A stretch of DNA of 64,000 bases, taken from Mycocentrospora acerina. Lineage: Eukaryota > Ascomycota > Dothideomycetes > Pleosporales. The stretch spans positions 62,001 through 126,000 of the forward strand of contig JAKUHH010000303.1 of NCBI GenBank assembly GCA_022701365.1, given 5' to 3'. The position numbers and the translations under genes were made by a program. Shown here piece after piece: positions 51,457 through 62,215 of this stretch; within the stretch, counting starts at the first letter, position 1, and every line of letters starts with the position of its first letter. The notes under the pieces are model-generated. The model saw only the letters and a program-made list of their open reading frames with translations, was not told where the DNA came from and searched no databases.

Positions 51457-54400
51457 CTACTCGCATGCCTTCGCATCCTTAGCAATCTTCGTTGTGACTA
51501 CTAGCATTGTCTTAGTCGATTTCGACACCACAGTTTTCGTTCCTGCGAGTGCAGTTACAGTGCTAGTAGCTACGCCACCGCCCTGAGAGATTGTTTGATA
51601 GACAGTATGCGTGCTAATAGGAAGCGTAGTCCGGATTGTGGAGGTCGCATCGATAAACTTTGTGATAATAGCAGTTTGCTGTTCTGCGACAACGGTCTGC
51701 GTCCTGGAGCTCGTCTTGAAACTGCTCACAGTGATAGTAGGAGCAGTCAGAGTAAGAATTTCCTCCTTGGTCACGTAGGCGGTGGCCAAAATTGTAGTCG
51801 TGGATGCTTTGAGAGTTATTGTTTTGCCGACTGTTGACGTTGAAGTCACAACAACGGAATGGGTTGAACCGGATTGTGCAATTGTGAGAGTCTTGACAAA
51901 TGAAGTCACGCTCACAGTACTGGTGCTACCAGGTTCTGTGAGTGTCTTGATCTTCGCTACAGAAGTCTCCGTAGCTAAGATAGTAGCGCCAATTTGTGTG
52001 GCTGTAACAGTTTTAACGTAGCTTGTCAGAGTTGTACTGAGGGTCAGAGTTGTGGTGCTGGCGACAGCACGGGGGATGACAGCACCACGGCGGACCATAC
52101 GTGCAGCGGCAGTCGGTATGCAAGCTTCTGTTGTTGTGGATTTCTTCGTTACCGTCTTATATGAGACGGTGCTAATAGTCACGCTGCTCTTGGCTTTCGC
52201 TGTAACAGTCTTCGTGCTACTTGGAACGACAGATGTAGTGGTTTTCAATGTTACGGAAGCTTCCTTTGGTGTGATAGTGCTTGTAAGGAGTACCGTGGAT
52301 CCCTTACTTTGAGTCATAGTTGTAGCCTTGGGAGTCGTGGTAGATAGAACGGTCACTATTGTAGTGTCTTCGATAGTCAATGTAACTGCAGCCTTGGTAA
52401 CTGTGCCAAAGATATTTGTGGTGACTTTGACTTCATCGCTCTTCGTGATCAAGTTTGGAGTGATAGTGAATCCATGATCTTCAGTGACCACGAAAGTCGA
52501 GGTCAAGGTTATGTCTGGTGATGTATTGAAAATCGTTGCGGTTGCTTTTTCGACACTAGTCTTAGTAATGTCAGCGCCACTGAGAGACACGGTAGAAGTG
52601 ATTTTGACAAAAGTAGTAGATGTCACGTCGGCATTCGTGACGGTTGTGCTAGCTGTTAGCTTGGCTGTCAATGTCGTTGTTGTGTAAGCGGTGACAAGAG
52701 GAAGAGCCAGAGAGGAAGTTGTAACAGTGGAGCTCAAGATAGTACTGGAGGCCAAGGATACAGTTGACGAGCCGATGGTAGCGGAAGCAGAGATACAGGC
52801 CTGGGCCACACCGCTACCAACTACAAATGGCTGAGTATCGATACGAGAAAAATCGATGAAACTGATAGAGGCGAAGAAGTTACCAAGTTGAAACTGTACA
52901 ACATCGATATCGGATAACTGCTGAGAAAAGCTGGCACGATTGCAAGTGTTTGATCCAGGTCCGTAGTTGTGATATTCTCCGAAGACTACCCCGTCAGTCT
53001 GAGGCGAGGATTTGCTCCATTGATTCCAGCCTGCGGGCGTGATCATAGAATCTAGATAGCTGTTGATATACGCCACACGCGAGAAGCTATTCCAGGGACG
53101 TCCCAGACCAATGTTGGTAAAAGGTCCAGTACCAGGAGCAGGTTTCAAAGTACACTGGTCGAAGACAAACCCAGCAGCAGTAGTGTTGGTAGTTCTCTTA
53201 CCAGCTGCGATAGAAATGCCATCTTCATTTGGTGAGATAGTTGAGTCGAGGAAGTAAGCGGAACCAGAGCCGTATATAAAATCGACGTTGCCCTCGATGT
53301 AACTTTTGAACGTGAAAAGAAACCCAGAAATACTCAGAGTGTCTTGATTCCCGTATATTTGGCAGCCATAAAGGGCAGCGAACTTGCTACTCTTGACGGC
53401 AAACGCAAGTGAGGCAATGTTCTTAGTGGTTCCAAGATTGTTTCTGAAATTGATGTTGTAGGCGTAGAAGTAGTTACCAGTAGCGTAAACAGTTGCGCCA
53501 TCCGTGTTGCTTCCTGAAGTTCCTTGAGTATCAATTCCATGGCTGAACTGGACTGTGACCTGATTTTGAGAGAAGTCATCTGTCGCGCTCGAGTAACCCA
53601 TGAAGATGGTGGTTCCTGATTTGTTGACAATGATCTGTTCCTCGTAGATACCAGGGTAGATAAAAATAGTAGCGTTTGTTTTGCTCGATGATGGAGCTGC
53701 GTTGAGAGCATCTTGAATAGTCTGATAGGTAACTGATCCGTCAATTGGACTTTTGGAGACAATGAGAGCTCCGATAGGGGGCTTTGTTCCATCATAGGTA
53801 GAGTTACCATTGACGGTACTATTCGTCGGGATGATGACAGGGACCGTAGGTTGCGGAGTCACAATAGAGTTCCAGTAAGTCAAGTCAATCCAGTCAGTAG
53901 AGTCCATAACTGCCGAAAGTGAATATGTATCAGAAGCAAGAAGTGTAGCAAATCCAAACGCCTCACGAGCAGCGGCATTATTCTCCCAGTTAGAAGGGCC
54001 ACTGTTATTGAACTCTGCAAATGTGATATGGTCTGTTCTTGGGTCGGTGGCTGACCATACCTTCCAGCCTGTGGGGCTAATCGCTGAGTCTAGGTATGAG
54101 TTCTTGACCACAACAAGAGCGTAAGCAGAGTAAGGACGGCCCAGGAAAACTTTGTTGGTGAGGTCATCTGTTGCCCCAGGTGCAGTAGTAAATAGGCACT
54201 GGTCGAAGATATAGCCCCCAATTGCTGATGAGGAAGTTCGACTGTGAGCAGTAATAGCAGAGGACTTGCGCTTAGCACCAATCGTGCAACCTTTAAAGTA
54301 GGCCTTCGAGTAGCCCCAGATAAAATCGATCGCACCGCCGATATAGCAGGATTCATAATATTGATAGCCAGTAGTAGCGCCAGTCAATAGTGTGTCCTGC

Positions 54401-57147
54401 CATCCATCGAAGGAGCAACCATAGAAAGCAATGTCGTTTCCATATATCGAACCGGCAAGTGTAACGTAGGATGCCGTGGAGCCATCGAGGTTGTCAGTAT
54501 TAAAAATGTTGATATTGTAAAGACTGATTTTGCTAGATGCAGTTGCAAACGTGGCTGTTTCTGCGTCTGAATGACCAACAGGAAGGGGAGAAACAGAAAG
54601 ACCACGAGCGTAACCAATCGTCACTTGATTGTCCTTATAAGACTGACCGGGATTACCACTTGTATAGCCAACAATTCTGGTTGCACCAGGACGGTTTACA
54701 GAAGGTATCTGTTCGTTATAGGTTCCGGGGTATACAAAAATTGTTTGATTTGTTGCATCTATGGGGAGCGATGCAAGAGCAGCGGTAATGTTGGTGAAAG
54801 CAGCGTTGTGGCTTCCATCAGCAGATACAATGACACTACCGATAGAAGGTGTGTTGCCACTATCAGGATGGGCATTTATGGTTGCGGTTGTATTTCCAAT
54901 AGGAGTAGTCGTGTTGGCAGACGGCGATAAGGGACCAGTCAGGCTGTACGAGGGAACATAGTCATATGCTGTTTGATCAAGCCATGTAGTGTCGCCAATC
55001 CATGCAGACAACTCATACTTTGCAGCCTGGGCGGTTGTGAGGTTGGTTGCAAAGCTTGCGCGCTGCGTCGAAGCTTGCCATGACCCAGGACCCGAGTTTG
55101 CATATTCACCGAAGAGAACATTGGAGGTCTGAGGGTTGTTTGTCTGCCATATGGTCCATCCGGCTGAGTTAATGTGTTTATCCAGGTACGAGTTCATATA
55201 GACTGCAATAGAGTTCTCAGAGTAGGGTCTTCCTAGGTAGGTTGATCCAAAGGTGTTTCCATAGGTCGAACTGTATGTTACCATACATGAATCAAATACA
55301 TAACCACCAGTTACACTGGCTGTGGATCTAGCCTGAGCTGTAATAAATCCACCGGCTGTATTCGAGACAATCATGCACTTATGAAAATACGCCGTAGAAT
55401 ATCCCCAAATGAAATCGATGCTACCTTCTATGAGAGAGTTTGAGAAGACCTGTGTACCTTTGTTGGCGAGTAACGTATCCTGGAAGCCCCTGAACGAGCA
55501 ACCGTATGCAGCAATATTAGCTCCATAAAAGTCAGCCGCTAGTGCAGCAGTATTTTTCGTTTGTGGGTAAGTATTGACGAAGTCGATATTGTATAATGCA
55601 AGGCCGGAATTATCGTTGGTCTTCTTCGCGTTGATGACAGGCGTGTTCTCGTTTTGCCCCGCGCTGGTCAAGACGCCATTGGAGGTCTCGATCCTCACTT
55701 GGTTCTGGGTGTAATCGTTTGTAAAGTTTGTGGCGCCTATCAGAGTGACCTTTCCCTTTCGAGTGATAGATAGTTGCTCGACATAGGTACCAGCGCTGAT
55801 CTGAATGGTATAAGGTTTACTATCGTTTGGAAGAGCATTGATGGCTGAAGTCACATTGCCGTATTCGCAAGGGCCGGGGGTCTTCGACACTGTAATATTA
55901 CTGGAATTTCCTAGGACACACGATGAAGCAGTTGCAGATGGACTCTCTGTCGCGGAAACGGTGGAGTTTGATGTGCTTGACGGTGTTGTCGAAATTGTCG
56001 ACGAAGCAGATGACGCTGCGGTCGAAGCCAGGGCAAGCTGAGCCGAATCCGACTCTGTCAGCTCAGACAGGACAGTATTGTCAATCCAACTAAGAGAAGA
56101 GCTACCGTATGGGTAGAAAGAGTTTTCGTAAACCTTGTCAATAGAGAATTGAGACACTTGATCCGCGGTGAGGAGGTTGTCGAAGCTGGAACGGAGGGCA
56201 GAATTCTTCGTGTACGAGCCCGCGCCAGTCGTCGCAAACTCACCGTAGAATGATGAGATAGTTGCTGCAGAACTATGAATACCAGCGGTAGAAATGAAAG
56301 ATCCCATTGCTGTGTTTCGCCAGATAGCAACAGCACCAGCTCCGTTAGGAGCAGCCAAGAATACCCCAGTGTTCGTGGTACCCGGTTTCTGCTGAATCGA
56401 GCTGGAGTCGAATACAACTGTAGAGTTCGAAAATATGTTGTTCTGAGTGGCACCCTTGCTGTAAACAATGCTCGCCGATGATGATAGGGGCACAATGGTA
56501 GATTTGTAGACATAGATGGTCGGCACATTGTAGAAGATCTTGTCAGACCCTTCAATATATGAGTTTGCAAATATTGTAAGCCCATAAGAAGCTGATATCG
56601 CTGTAGCGCCTGGAGAGATAATGGAACATCCGTAGAAAGCAATGTTGCTCCCCCTCAAGGCAAGAACAACGGCATTGGTTGAAGCTGAAGTAGAGGCAGA
56701 GTTGACAAAGTTTAGATTTCTCAGAGTTACTCCTTTGGAATTACTAGTTCCAATGGTAAGAGGAGCCGTGGGGTTAGAGATTGTAACTTGGTTTTGAGAC
56801 CAATCGGATACTGCTGTGGCTGTCGCGCCAACAATTGTGACTGTCGCTGTACCGCTGACTGTGACAGCCTCGGCGTAAGTACCTGGAAGAACAGTGACAG
56901 TGGCAATGCCACTGTTCTGCGCAGCGGAGACTGCCGCATTGATGGCAGTGAACTGTCCTGAGCCGTCTGTCGCAACAGTGATTGCGGAATTAGGACCTGT
57001 GCTCGTTGCTGAGGATGATGATGATGTTGTTAATGAAGTTGTAGAGGTGCTCGAAATGAATGCAGAAAATCCGGGAGCGGTAGAATTCTGAGCAGAAGCA
57101 ACCCCAAGAAGGGCGACAAGAAAAACAGTCCGCATAACGAATGGCAT
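51457..57147 (-). CDS. secreted multidomain pectin methylesterase (four tandem CE8-like modules)
   Basis: Intron-free. From ATG 57147 (the frame is open 43 codons further, but this ATG gives a clean signal peptide, MPFVMRTVFLVALLGVASA) it encodes 1,896 residues. After a Ser/Thr linker come four beta-helix modules at about residues 50-305, 415-690, 768-1,055 and 1,122-1,405. Modules 2, 3 and 4 each keep the pectinesterase motifs in order: QDTL (acid/base Asp), DFIWG or DFIYG (nucleophile Asp), and LGRPY or LGRPW (Arg). Module 1 has diverged at all three. A tail of about 450 residues rich in Ser, Thr and Val, with KTVT-like repeats, follows. The enzyme would remove methyl esters from plant pectin outside the cell. 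Single-module fungal enzymes are about 330 residues, so this fusion is exceptional. Confidence 0.93.
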   Translation of the reverse strand: MPFVMRTVFLVALLGVASAQNSTAPGFSAFISSTSTTSLTTSSSSSATSTGPNSAITVATDGSGQFTAINAAVSAAQNSGIATVTVLPGTYAEAVTVSGTATVTIVGATATAVSDWSQNQVTISNPTAPLTIGTSNSKGVTLRNLNFVNSASTSASTNAVVLALRGSNIAFYGCSIISPGATAISASYGLTIFANSYIEGSDKIFYNVPTIYVYKSTIVPLSSSASIVYSKGATQNNIFSNSTVVFDSSSIQQKPGTTNTGVFLAAPNGAGAVAIWRNTAMGSFISTAGIHSSAATISSFYGEFATTGAGSYTKNSALRSSFDNLLTADQVSQFSIDKVYENSFYPYGSSSLSWIDNTVLSELTESDSAQLALASTAASSASSTISTTPSSTSNSTVSATESPSATASSCVLGNSSNITVSKTPGPCEYGNVTSAINALPNDSKPYTIQISAGTYVEQLSITRKGKVTLIGATNFTNDYTQNQVRIETSNGVLTSAGQNENTPVINAKKTNDNSGLALYNIDFVNTYPQTKNTAALAADFYGANIAAYGCSFRGFQDTLLANKGTQVFSNSLIEGSIDFIWGYSTAYFHKCMIVSNTAGGFITAQARSTASVTGGYVFDSCMVTYSSTYGNTFGSTYLGRPYSENSIAVYMNSYLDKHINSAGWTIWQTNNPQTSNVLFGEYANSGPGSWQASTQRASFATNLTTAQAAKYELSAWIGDTTWLDQTAYDYVPSYSLTGPLSPSANTTTPIGNTTATINAHPDSGNTPSIGSVIVSADGSHNAAFTNITAALASLPIDATNQTIFVYPGTYNEQIPSVNRPGATRIVGYTSGNPGQSYKDNQVTIGYARGLSVSPLPVGHSDAETATFATASSKISLYNINIFNTDNLDGSTASYVTLAGSIYGNDIAFYGCSFDGWQDTLLTGATTGYQYYESCYIGGAIDFIWGYSKAYFKGCTIGAKRKSSAITAHSRTSSSAIGGYIFDQCLFTTAPGATDDLTNKVFLGRPYSAYALVVVKNSYLDSAISPTGWKVWSATDPRTDHITFAEFNNSGPSNWENNAAAREAFGFATLLASDTYSLSAVMDSTDWIDLTYWNSIVTPQPTVPVIIPTNSTVNGNSTYDGTKPPIGALIVSKSPIDGSVTYQTIQDALNAAPSSSKTNATIFIYPGIYEEQIIVNKSGTTIFMGYSSATDDFSQNQVTVQFSHGIDTQGTSGSNTDGATVYATGNYFYAYNINFRNNLGTTKNIASLAFAVKSSKFAALYGCQIYGNQDTLSISGFLFTFKSYIEGNVDFIYGSGSAYFLDSTISPNEDGISIAAGKRTTNTTAAGFVFDQCTLKPAPGTGPFTNIGLGRPWNSFSRVAYINSYLDSMITPAGWNQWSKSSPQTDGVVFGEYHNYGPGSNTCNRASFSQQLSDIDVVQFQLGNFFASISFIDFSRIDTQPFVVGSGVAQACISASATIGSSTVSLASSTILSSTVTTSSLALPLVTAYTTTTLTAKLTASTTVTNADVTSTTFVKITSTVSLSGADITKTSVEKATATIFNTSPDITLTSTFVVTEDHGFTITPNLITKSDEVKVTTNIFGTVTKAAVTLTIEDTTIVTVLSTTTPKATTMTQSKGSTVLLTSTITPKEASVTLKTTTSVVPSSTKTVTAKAKSSVTISTVSYKTVTKKSTTTEACIPTAAARMVRRGAVIPRAVASTTTLTLSTTLTSYVKTVTATQIGATILATETSVAKIKTLTEPGSTSTVSVTSFVKTLTIAQSGSTHSVVVTSTSTVGKTITLKASTTTILATAYVTKEEILTLTAPTITVSSFKTSSRTQTVVAEQQTAIITKFIDATSTIRTTLPISTHTVYQTISQGGGVATSTVTALAGTKTVVSKSTKTMLVVTTKIAKDAKACE

Positions 57148-58317
57148 TCTCAACGAGATAACGAACAAGAAAGCGAAGAGCGAGAACCTCGACTGATGAA
57201 TACTTGCACCTGAGTGATCTTCGCAAGGACATGCCATGATGTTTCCATGGCGGGAATGATCCAGCCATCCTAACATACCGAATTCACTTATCGATATTCG
57301 GCGAATCTTCTCGTTGCGGTTAACAACCAGACCATTTTGAACTGATGCGCGCAGGGGTTTGAGCTCTATGGGTCTGTCAAATGCTTCAAGTTATTTCATT
57401 TTCAAGTCCGAAAGCCCGACCGCGCAAGAAATTAATGTTTCGCACATAGGATAGCTTTGTTAAATTCCCAAGAAACTTGCATGCCCTCAAGTCTAATTCT
57501 GCGCTCGTGCTCCTCCCATTCGGTGTAGAATGAGTGAACGGTTAACATCGATGACAGACGAGAGTTGAGCGCAATATCCGATGCGGCCGAGCCAACATGT
57601 GCCTACATGTCAGCCTTAGCTTTCCTAAGGTCTAGCGCGGGCAAAACATTCGCTAACACAGTCGGTACTTGTGTGCACAGATAAGAAACCTCAGTATGTA
57701 TCCAAAGCTTGACACCGCACAGACTGATTTGCGGACCGAGGTCGGATATTTCATAGCAGTGAATACCCACAAACGCGGCGGTTCCGAAGCTTTGGAGCCA
57801 AACAGAAATAAGAATGTAAAAGAGGCGTTCCTGAGACCAGGGCAAACGTCAGTTACCGCGTGACAATGTAATCTCCCAGACGCTAAGAGCTGTCAACTAG
57901 GCTGGACCCGCCTGTACCACGTGGAAAATCCGTTCTCAGCTCGCGCACGAATATGCTCGGGGTAAAAGACCGATGTTGGCAGCAAAGAGTAAGCGTGATT
58001 TCACCTAAGCTATGGCTGAGTTTATACGAGACCGATGTTTTCAGTCATGTCTATAGATCCTAGAGTTCTATCTAAGTTCAGTAGTTTCAAAAACGTGGAT
58101 ACTGAATCTTCCCGACCAGGAGTACAGATCCGGGATCAAGCTTTTTTTGCTGACGAGATCTCGTGGCGTTGGAAAGCTTGTGCCTGACAGCTTGTTATCG
58201 TATGGCCTAGCTTCCTTAGGCTTAGCTGCTCTCGGTTAGAACTCCTATTGGTGGATGAATGAGCTCGGGGCGCAGTTGTGAAATATTGTAGATTCATGGC
58301 TTGTGAAGCTTTAATGC
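57148..58317. other. intergenic
   Basis: 1.17 kb covering the pectinesterase promoter (next to 57147) and the 3' flank of the nitrilase gene. Only short unsupported ORFs; no repeats recognised. Confidence 0.45.
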
Positions 58318-59578
58318 TCAGTCAGTTGACACTGTTGAACTCGACTCCACCTTGTTCTTCTCGCCCTTCTCTTGTATTCTCTCCACCTCGGACCTGACAT
58401 GCTTTTTCTCCCTCGTATCAACACCCAACCAAAGTAGCTCCGGCCTCGAATAATGCCCTATCGGATCCGCAAAGTGCCTTATGCTAATCAGCATGTCCAT
58501 CGGAAGCTCAGCATATATGAATCCTTCTTGGTCAGCCGGTAATGGTTTTGTCATTCTCCTCCCGTCGGGCCCATAAACAGCCGAATGCCCTCCACCAGAC
58601 ACGCCAAACATCGGGATTCCTTCGGTCTTATGTGCATCTATGCCCTCCTGCGTCATGACCGACGTGCAATGTAGAACGAAAGTTGAACTCTCCATTGCGT
58701 GTGCTTGGGAGAGTACGGCGCATCCTGTTTTGGAAGCTCAGCATCGATATAAGACTAAATGCGAAGTGGAAGCGAACCTTCAGCGCTCATGCTGTATAGT
58801 CCTGGGCTATCCTCTTGGAAGGAGTGCACAGGTGGCCAAGCTGCAACGTGGATTTGCTCCCTCAGACTGGACGTGTGGTACTTAAGCAACGGCTGCATAT
58901 GTTCCCAGCACGATAGCGCGCCCACTTTACCCACTCCTTCCACGTCCACAACATTGTTGAGGCTACTACCGCCTGCATCACCGAAGACAGTACGTTCCTG
59001 TTCAAAAAATTAGTAGTAGTAGTTTTATCGATGGGTAACCTAGAGTAATAGGCACACAGAAGAGTAGAACTTACCATGTGTGTAGGCTTAAACTTCCGGC
59101 GCTTCATCAAGATCTCACCATTCGCCGAGATCAAACATTGACTTATGTACAAGCTGTTATATTCGTTCTCGGAAAATCCAAGGACAACATTAATTTTCGC
59201 ATGGCGAGCTGCTGCACAGATCTTATCCATCTCAGGCGTGTCGTAAGAAAGAGAACTCTTGATGTAGGCTGTGGCGAGGGGTGGGTCGAGAGGTCGTGCC
59301 CTTATGAGCGTCAACAAATGTCTTGAGTACCCTCAAAAACAGCATACACAAGAGATAGGAACCTGAGTGGGAGGCGGAAATGGGCTGTGATAATGTGGGG
59401 AAACAACGAACCATATCCAAGCCGGATATCCCGTGATCCAGACCTCTGGAAAAGCAACAAGTGTCGCTCCATTGCTGGCGGCCTCCTCGATCAACTTGCA
59501 CGTTTTGTCGACCGTGGCCGCAAGATCGAACCACACGGGTTCGTGTTGAGTAACGGCGACTTTGACTATGTTAGACAT
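58318..59578 (-). CDS. nitrilase/cyanide hydratase family enzyme
   Basis: Four exons, 59578-59412, 59300-59075, 58997-58778 and 58724-58318, encode 339 residues in phase. The catalytic triad is complete: Glu in VAFPEVWITGYP, Lys in MKRRKFKPTHM, and Cys in LSCWEHMQPLLKYH. Other family blocks are ARHAKINVVLGFSE, REQIHVAAWP and GIPMFGVSGGGHSAVYGPDG. These enzymes hydrolyse nitriles to acids and ammonia, or cyanide to formamide, in the cytosol as spiral oligomers. The C-terminal extension after DPIGHYSRPELL (Lys/Glu-rich) is normal for the family. Donors of introns 1 and 3 are weak (GTTCGT, GTTCGC), but the protein reads continuously across them. An MFS transporter lies directly upstream on the same strand. 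Confidence 0.92.
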
Positions 59579-60413
59579 GGCGAGATTTGCGATGGTAGAT
59601 CAAGGAGATAGGAAGGCAGTTATTAAGGCGACTCTCTGCTTCCTGAGCGAACGAAGATGTCACGCTCCGGAAATATATAGTTTTCTTTCAAACCCCCGTA
59701 TCAGACATTCTACAACTACTACGAGCGTGTAGTGTAGCATGGCTCGGAATTGCTCCGTCTTCTCAAGCTTCGTAGATACACAGCGTGCGTTGATTTGAGT
59801 TGATATGATGATAAGGGCTGAATCTAGCTTATCTGGGTCATTGAGATAGCCTTGTTCGGTTCGCCCTAATCAAATTTACTTTGAAATCTCTTGAGCTGCG
59901 CCGATATTCCGCACTCGATCTATAGTGCTGTGCGCTTCGTTAGATCGTCAGTCATCCTGTGCATTAGTGAGGAAACGGACTCGTTGCGACAACGGGTGGC
60001 AACTTGGAACGCGCGGGGTAGCAGCTAGCGAAACGATCACATGTTACCAGAGAGAACACATCGAAACAAAGGCGTATACGCAATCCATTTTGGGTTTCAA
60101 AGGCACATGTGCAGGGTGATGAGATGAGATGTAATTTTTAATATATTTGCGTTGGTTGTATGCACCAGAGCTTACATGTGCCCGATCCCGTACCTCGCAC
60201 TTAAGTGAGTCACTAACGACAGCCCTGGGTCAACAAGTTTTTGAAGTAATCAGAGTACATGTAAAATGGAAGAAAAAACAGCTTGTTGTTGTTTGCTTTG
60301 ACAAAACTAGACCCTGGTGTGAACAATCTTTATAATCTTGAAGAATATCTACGAGCTTTGTCTCTTCTACTTCAGCCTCAGCCTGCGGATATCCAATTGA
60401 TAAAGACAAAAGG
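59579..60413. other. intergenic
   Basis: 0.83 kb between nitrilase start and MFS stop. The 150 bp before 59579 would hold the nitrilase promoter. Nothing else recognised. Confidence 0.45.
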
Positions 60414-61798
60414 CTATGACTCTGAATCACTTATAACATCATATGTCCTATTTGTTCCACGACGAGCTCCAATTGGAGATGCGCGTGCTTCTGATTGAAG
60501 CCTCGCGAAGAAATACCAGACCATCAACGCCACCACTGACTGCAACGCGATAGCGTATTTAAACACTCCAATACCAAAACCCTCAATCACTGCACCAATG
60601 CCAAATGGTAGCAGACCGCCCCCAAACTGACCGACAGATGCGACAAATGATACGGCGGCGACATGCAATTCCTTAGGCAGTGCTTGTGTTAGAACAATGA
60701 CGCCGGATGGAAATAACGGACCCATGATGAACCCAATTAAGGCCATGAGTATAACTGATACAATCGGTATCTGCACAACGGCGAATACTGTCTCAAACAG
60801 TATCGCGCAAAGAAAGTACAAGACTGTGGCTAAGCGGACACCTATTCTGTCCGTAGCAGGGCCTAGCGTGAGTCTACCAAAAGCCATACCAGTCCAAAAT
60901 CCAGAAGAAGTTAAGCCAGCAAGATACGGAGTTGTGTTACGGCTCCGTAACATGAATGTGACGACCCATCCAGAGATCGCGGTCTCGACACCCACGTAGG
61001 TCAAGAAGTATGCTGCACACAGCCATGTTGCTCGGTGGCTGAAGATGGCCTTTGTATTGACTGCGTCATCATTTTGCGAGAGACGTTTACTCTGCTGGTA
61101 GACTGAAGCGCTCTCGTATCTGAAAGCGGAGCAAAGAATTATCATCGAGAACAAAGAAACTCCGCCCTAATTTTACGTTAGCCCAGAATTTTTTACATCT
61201 TTGAGGTACGTACGATTATATAGTACCATTCGTACCACAATCGCAGTCTTGTAGTCATCAGCGTAACGATAAAAGGCCCAGCAGCGGCGCCAGCAGAATA
61301 TGATCCGTGCAGCAAACCCGATATCGTGTTTGCTTTCTTCATAGAGCCTGCCCAAGCACACCATGAGCCGTCGAGGAGACCTGTTCCGAGGCCTTGAATC
61401 ATGAATCCCACCAATACAAGTCCAAAATGAAAGTGCGCAGCAAGCAGTCCGGCAGCAACAACCTGAAGAAGCGGTCCCAGAAACGCGATGCCTCGTTGCC
61501 CAAAGCGATCATGAATAAAACTGCTAAATTGTGCTGCAAATAAGTAACCAGCTGGCCCAGTGATAAAGATGAGCGAAACATGGAGGTCGGTAAGGTTGTA
61601 ATAGTCTGAGATCAAGGGAAGGACAGCTCCGATTGAAGAGTTGAAAAGACCAAGTGTGGAAAAGGAGAACATCGCAGCAACAATCTTCAAACAGAGGTTT
61701 CCGGACTCTTGGCTTGAATCGTTTCCACTAGTAACGGGAGAATTTCCATTACTTCCCAATAGAGGAGAGGCTTCCCCTGAGGATCTTCGAGATATCAT
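60414..61798 (-). CDS. MFS transporter (BSC6-like)
   Basis: Two exons, 61798-61214 and 61166-60414 (47-bp intron, GTACGT donor, GCTAAC branch), give 445 residues. After a Ser-rich leader, about twelve helices are visible: IVAAMFSFSTLGLFNSSIGA, LPLISDYYNL, VGFMIQGLGTGLLDG, and in the second half ATWLCAAYFLTYVGVETAIS and FGRLTLGPATDRIGVRLATV (the loop 8-9 signature). The pattern LPLI..YYNLT..HVSLIF and MGPLFPSG resembles fungal proteins named bypass of stop codon 6. The substrate is unknown. Placement beside the nitrilase is suggestive but not evidence of a shared pathway. Confidence 0.88.
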
Positions 61799-62215
61799 GT
61801 CGATAAGGATAGCAAATTCTTAATGTGGATGAATGGAGATAGATATCGAGAAACCATCAAAATAGATTGTAGTTCTGCGATCGAAGCTGCATGCGACTCG
61901 ATACTTGGTGGTTGAAGAACGAACAGATGAGAAGTTATGCCCGTTGCCAAGGTGCCACCAGTCCTAGAGCGATCCTGACGTAATACCTCTAGACTCACCG
62001 AAAATAACAACATGCGCATATGTCTAATATGTATCTAGTCAAGATATAAGCCATGTGGTTTTCTCCCAGTAACTACTTTGTTCGGAACATTTTCAAGAGC
62101 ATGACCATCGCTCGGTCGCAATCACACTTGGCAGACGTAGGCTGTGATTTCGTTGGGTATCGTTTGATTTTGCCCATGGATTTTTCCACACCTCGAACAC
62201 AAGGGATAGAATGCA
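61799..62215. other. intergenic
   Basis: 417 bp between the MFS start and the ATPase stop. Nothing noted. Confidence 0.4.

Noticed and set aside
57148..57276. Upstream in-frame extension of the pectinesterase to 57276
   Set aside because: The added 43 residues would bury the signal peptide; the ATG at 57147 gives a standard secretory leader.
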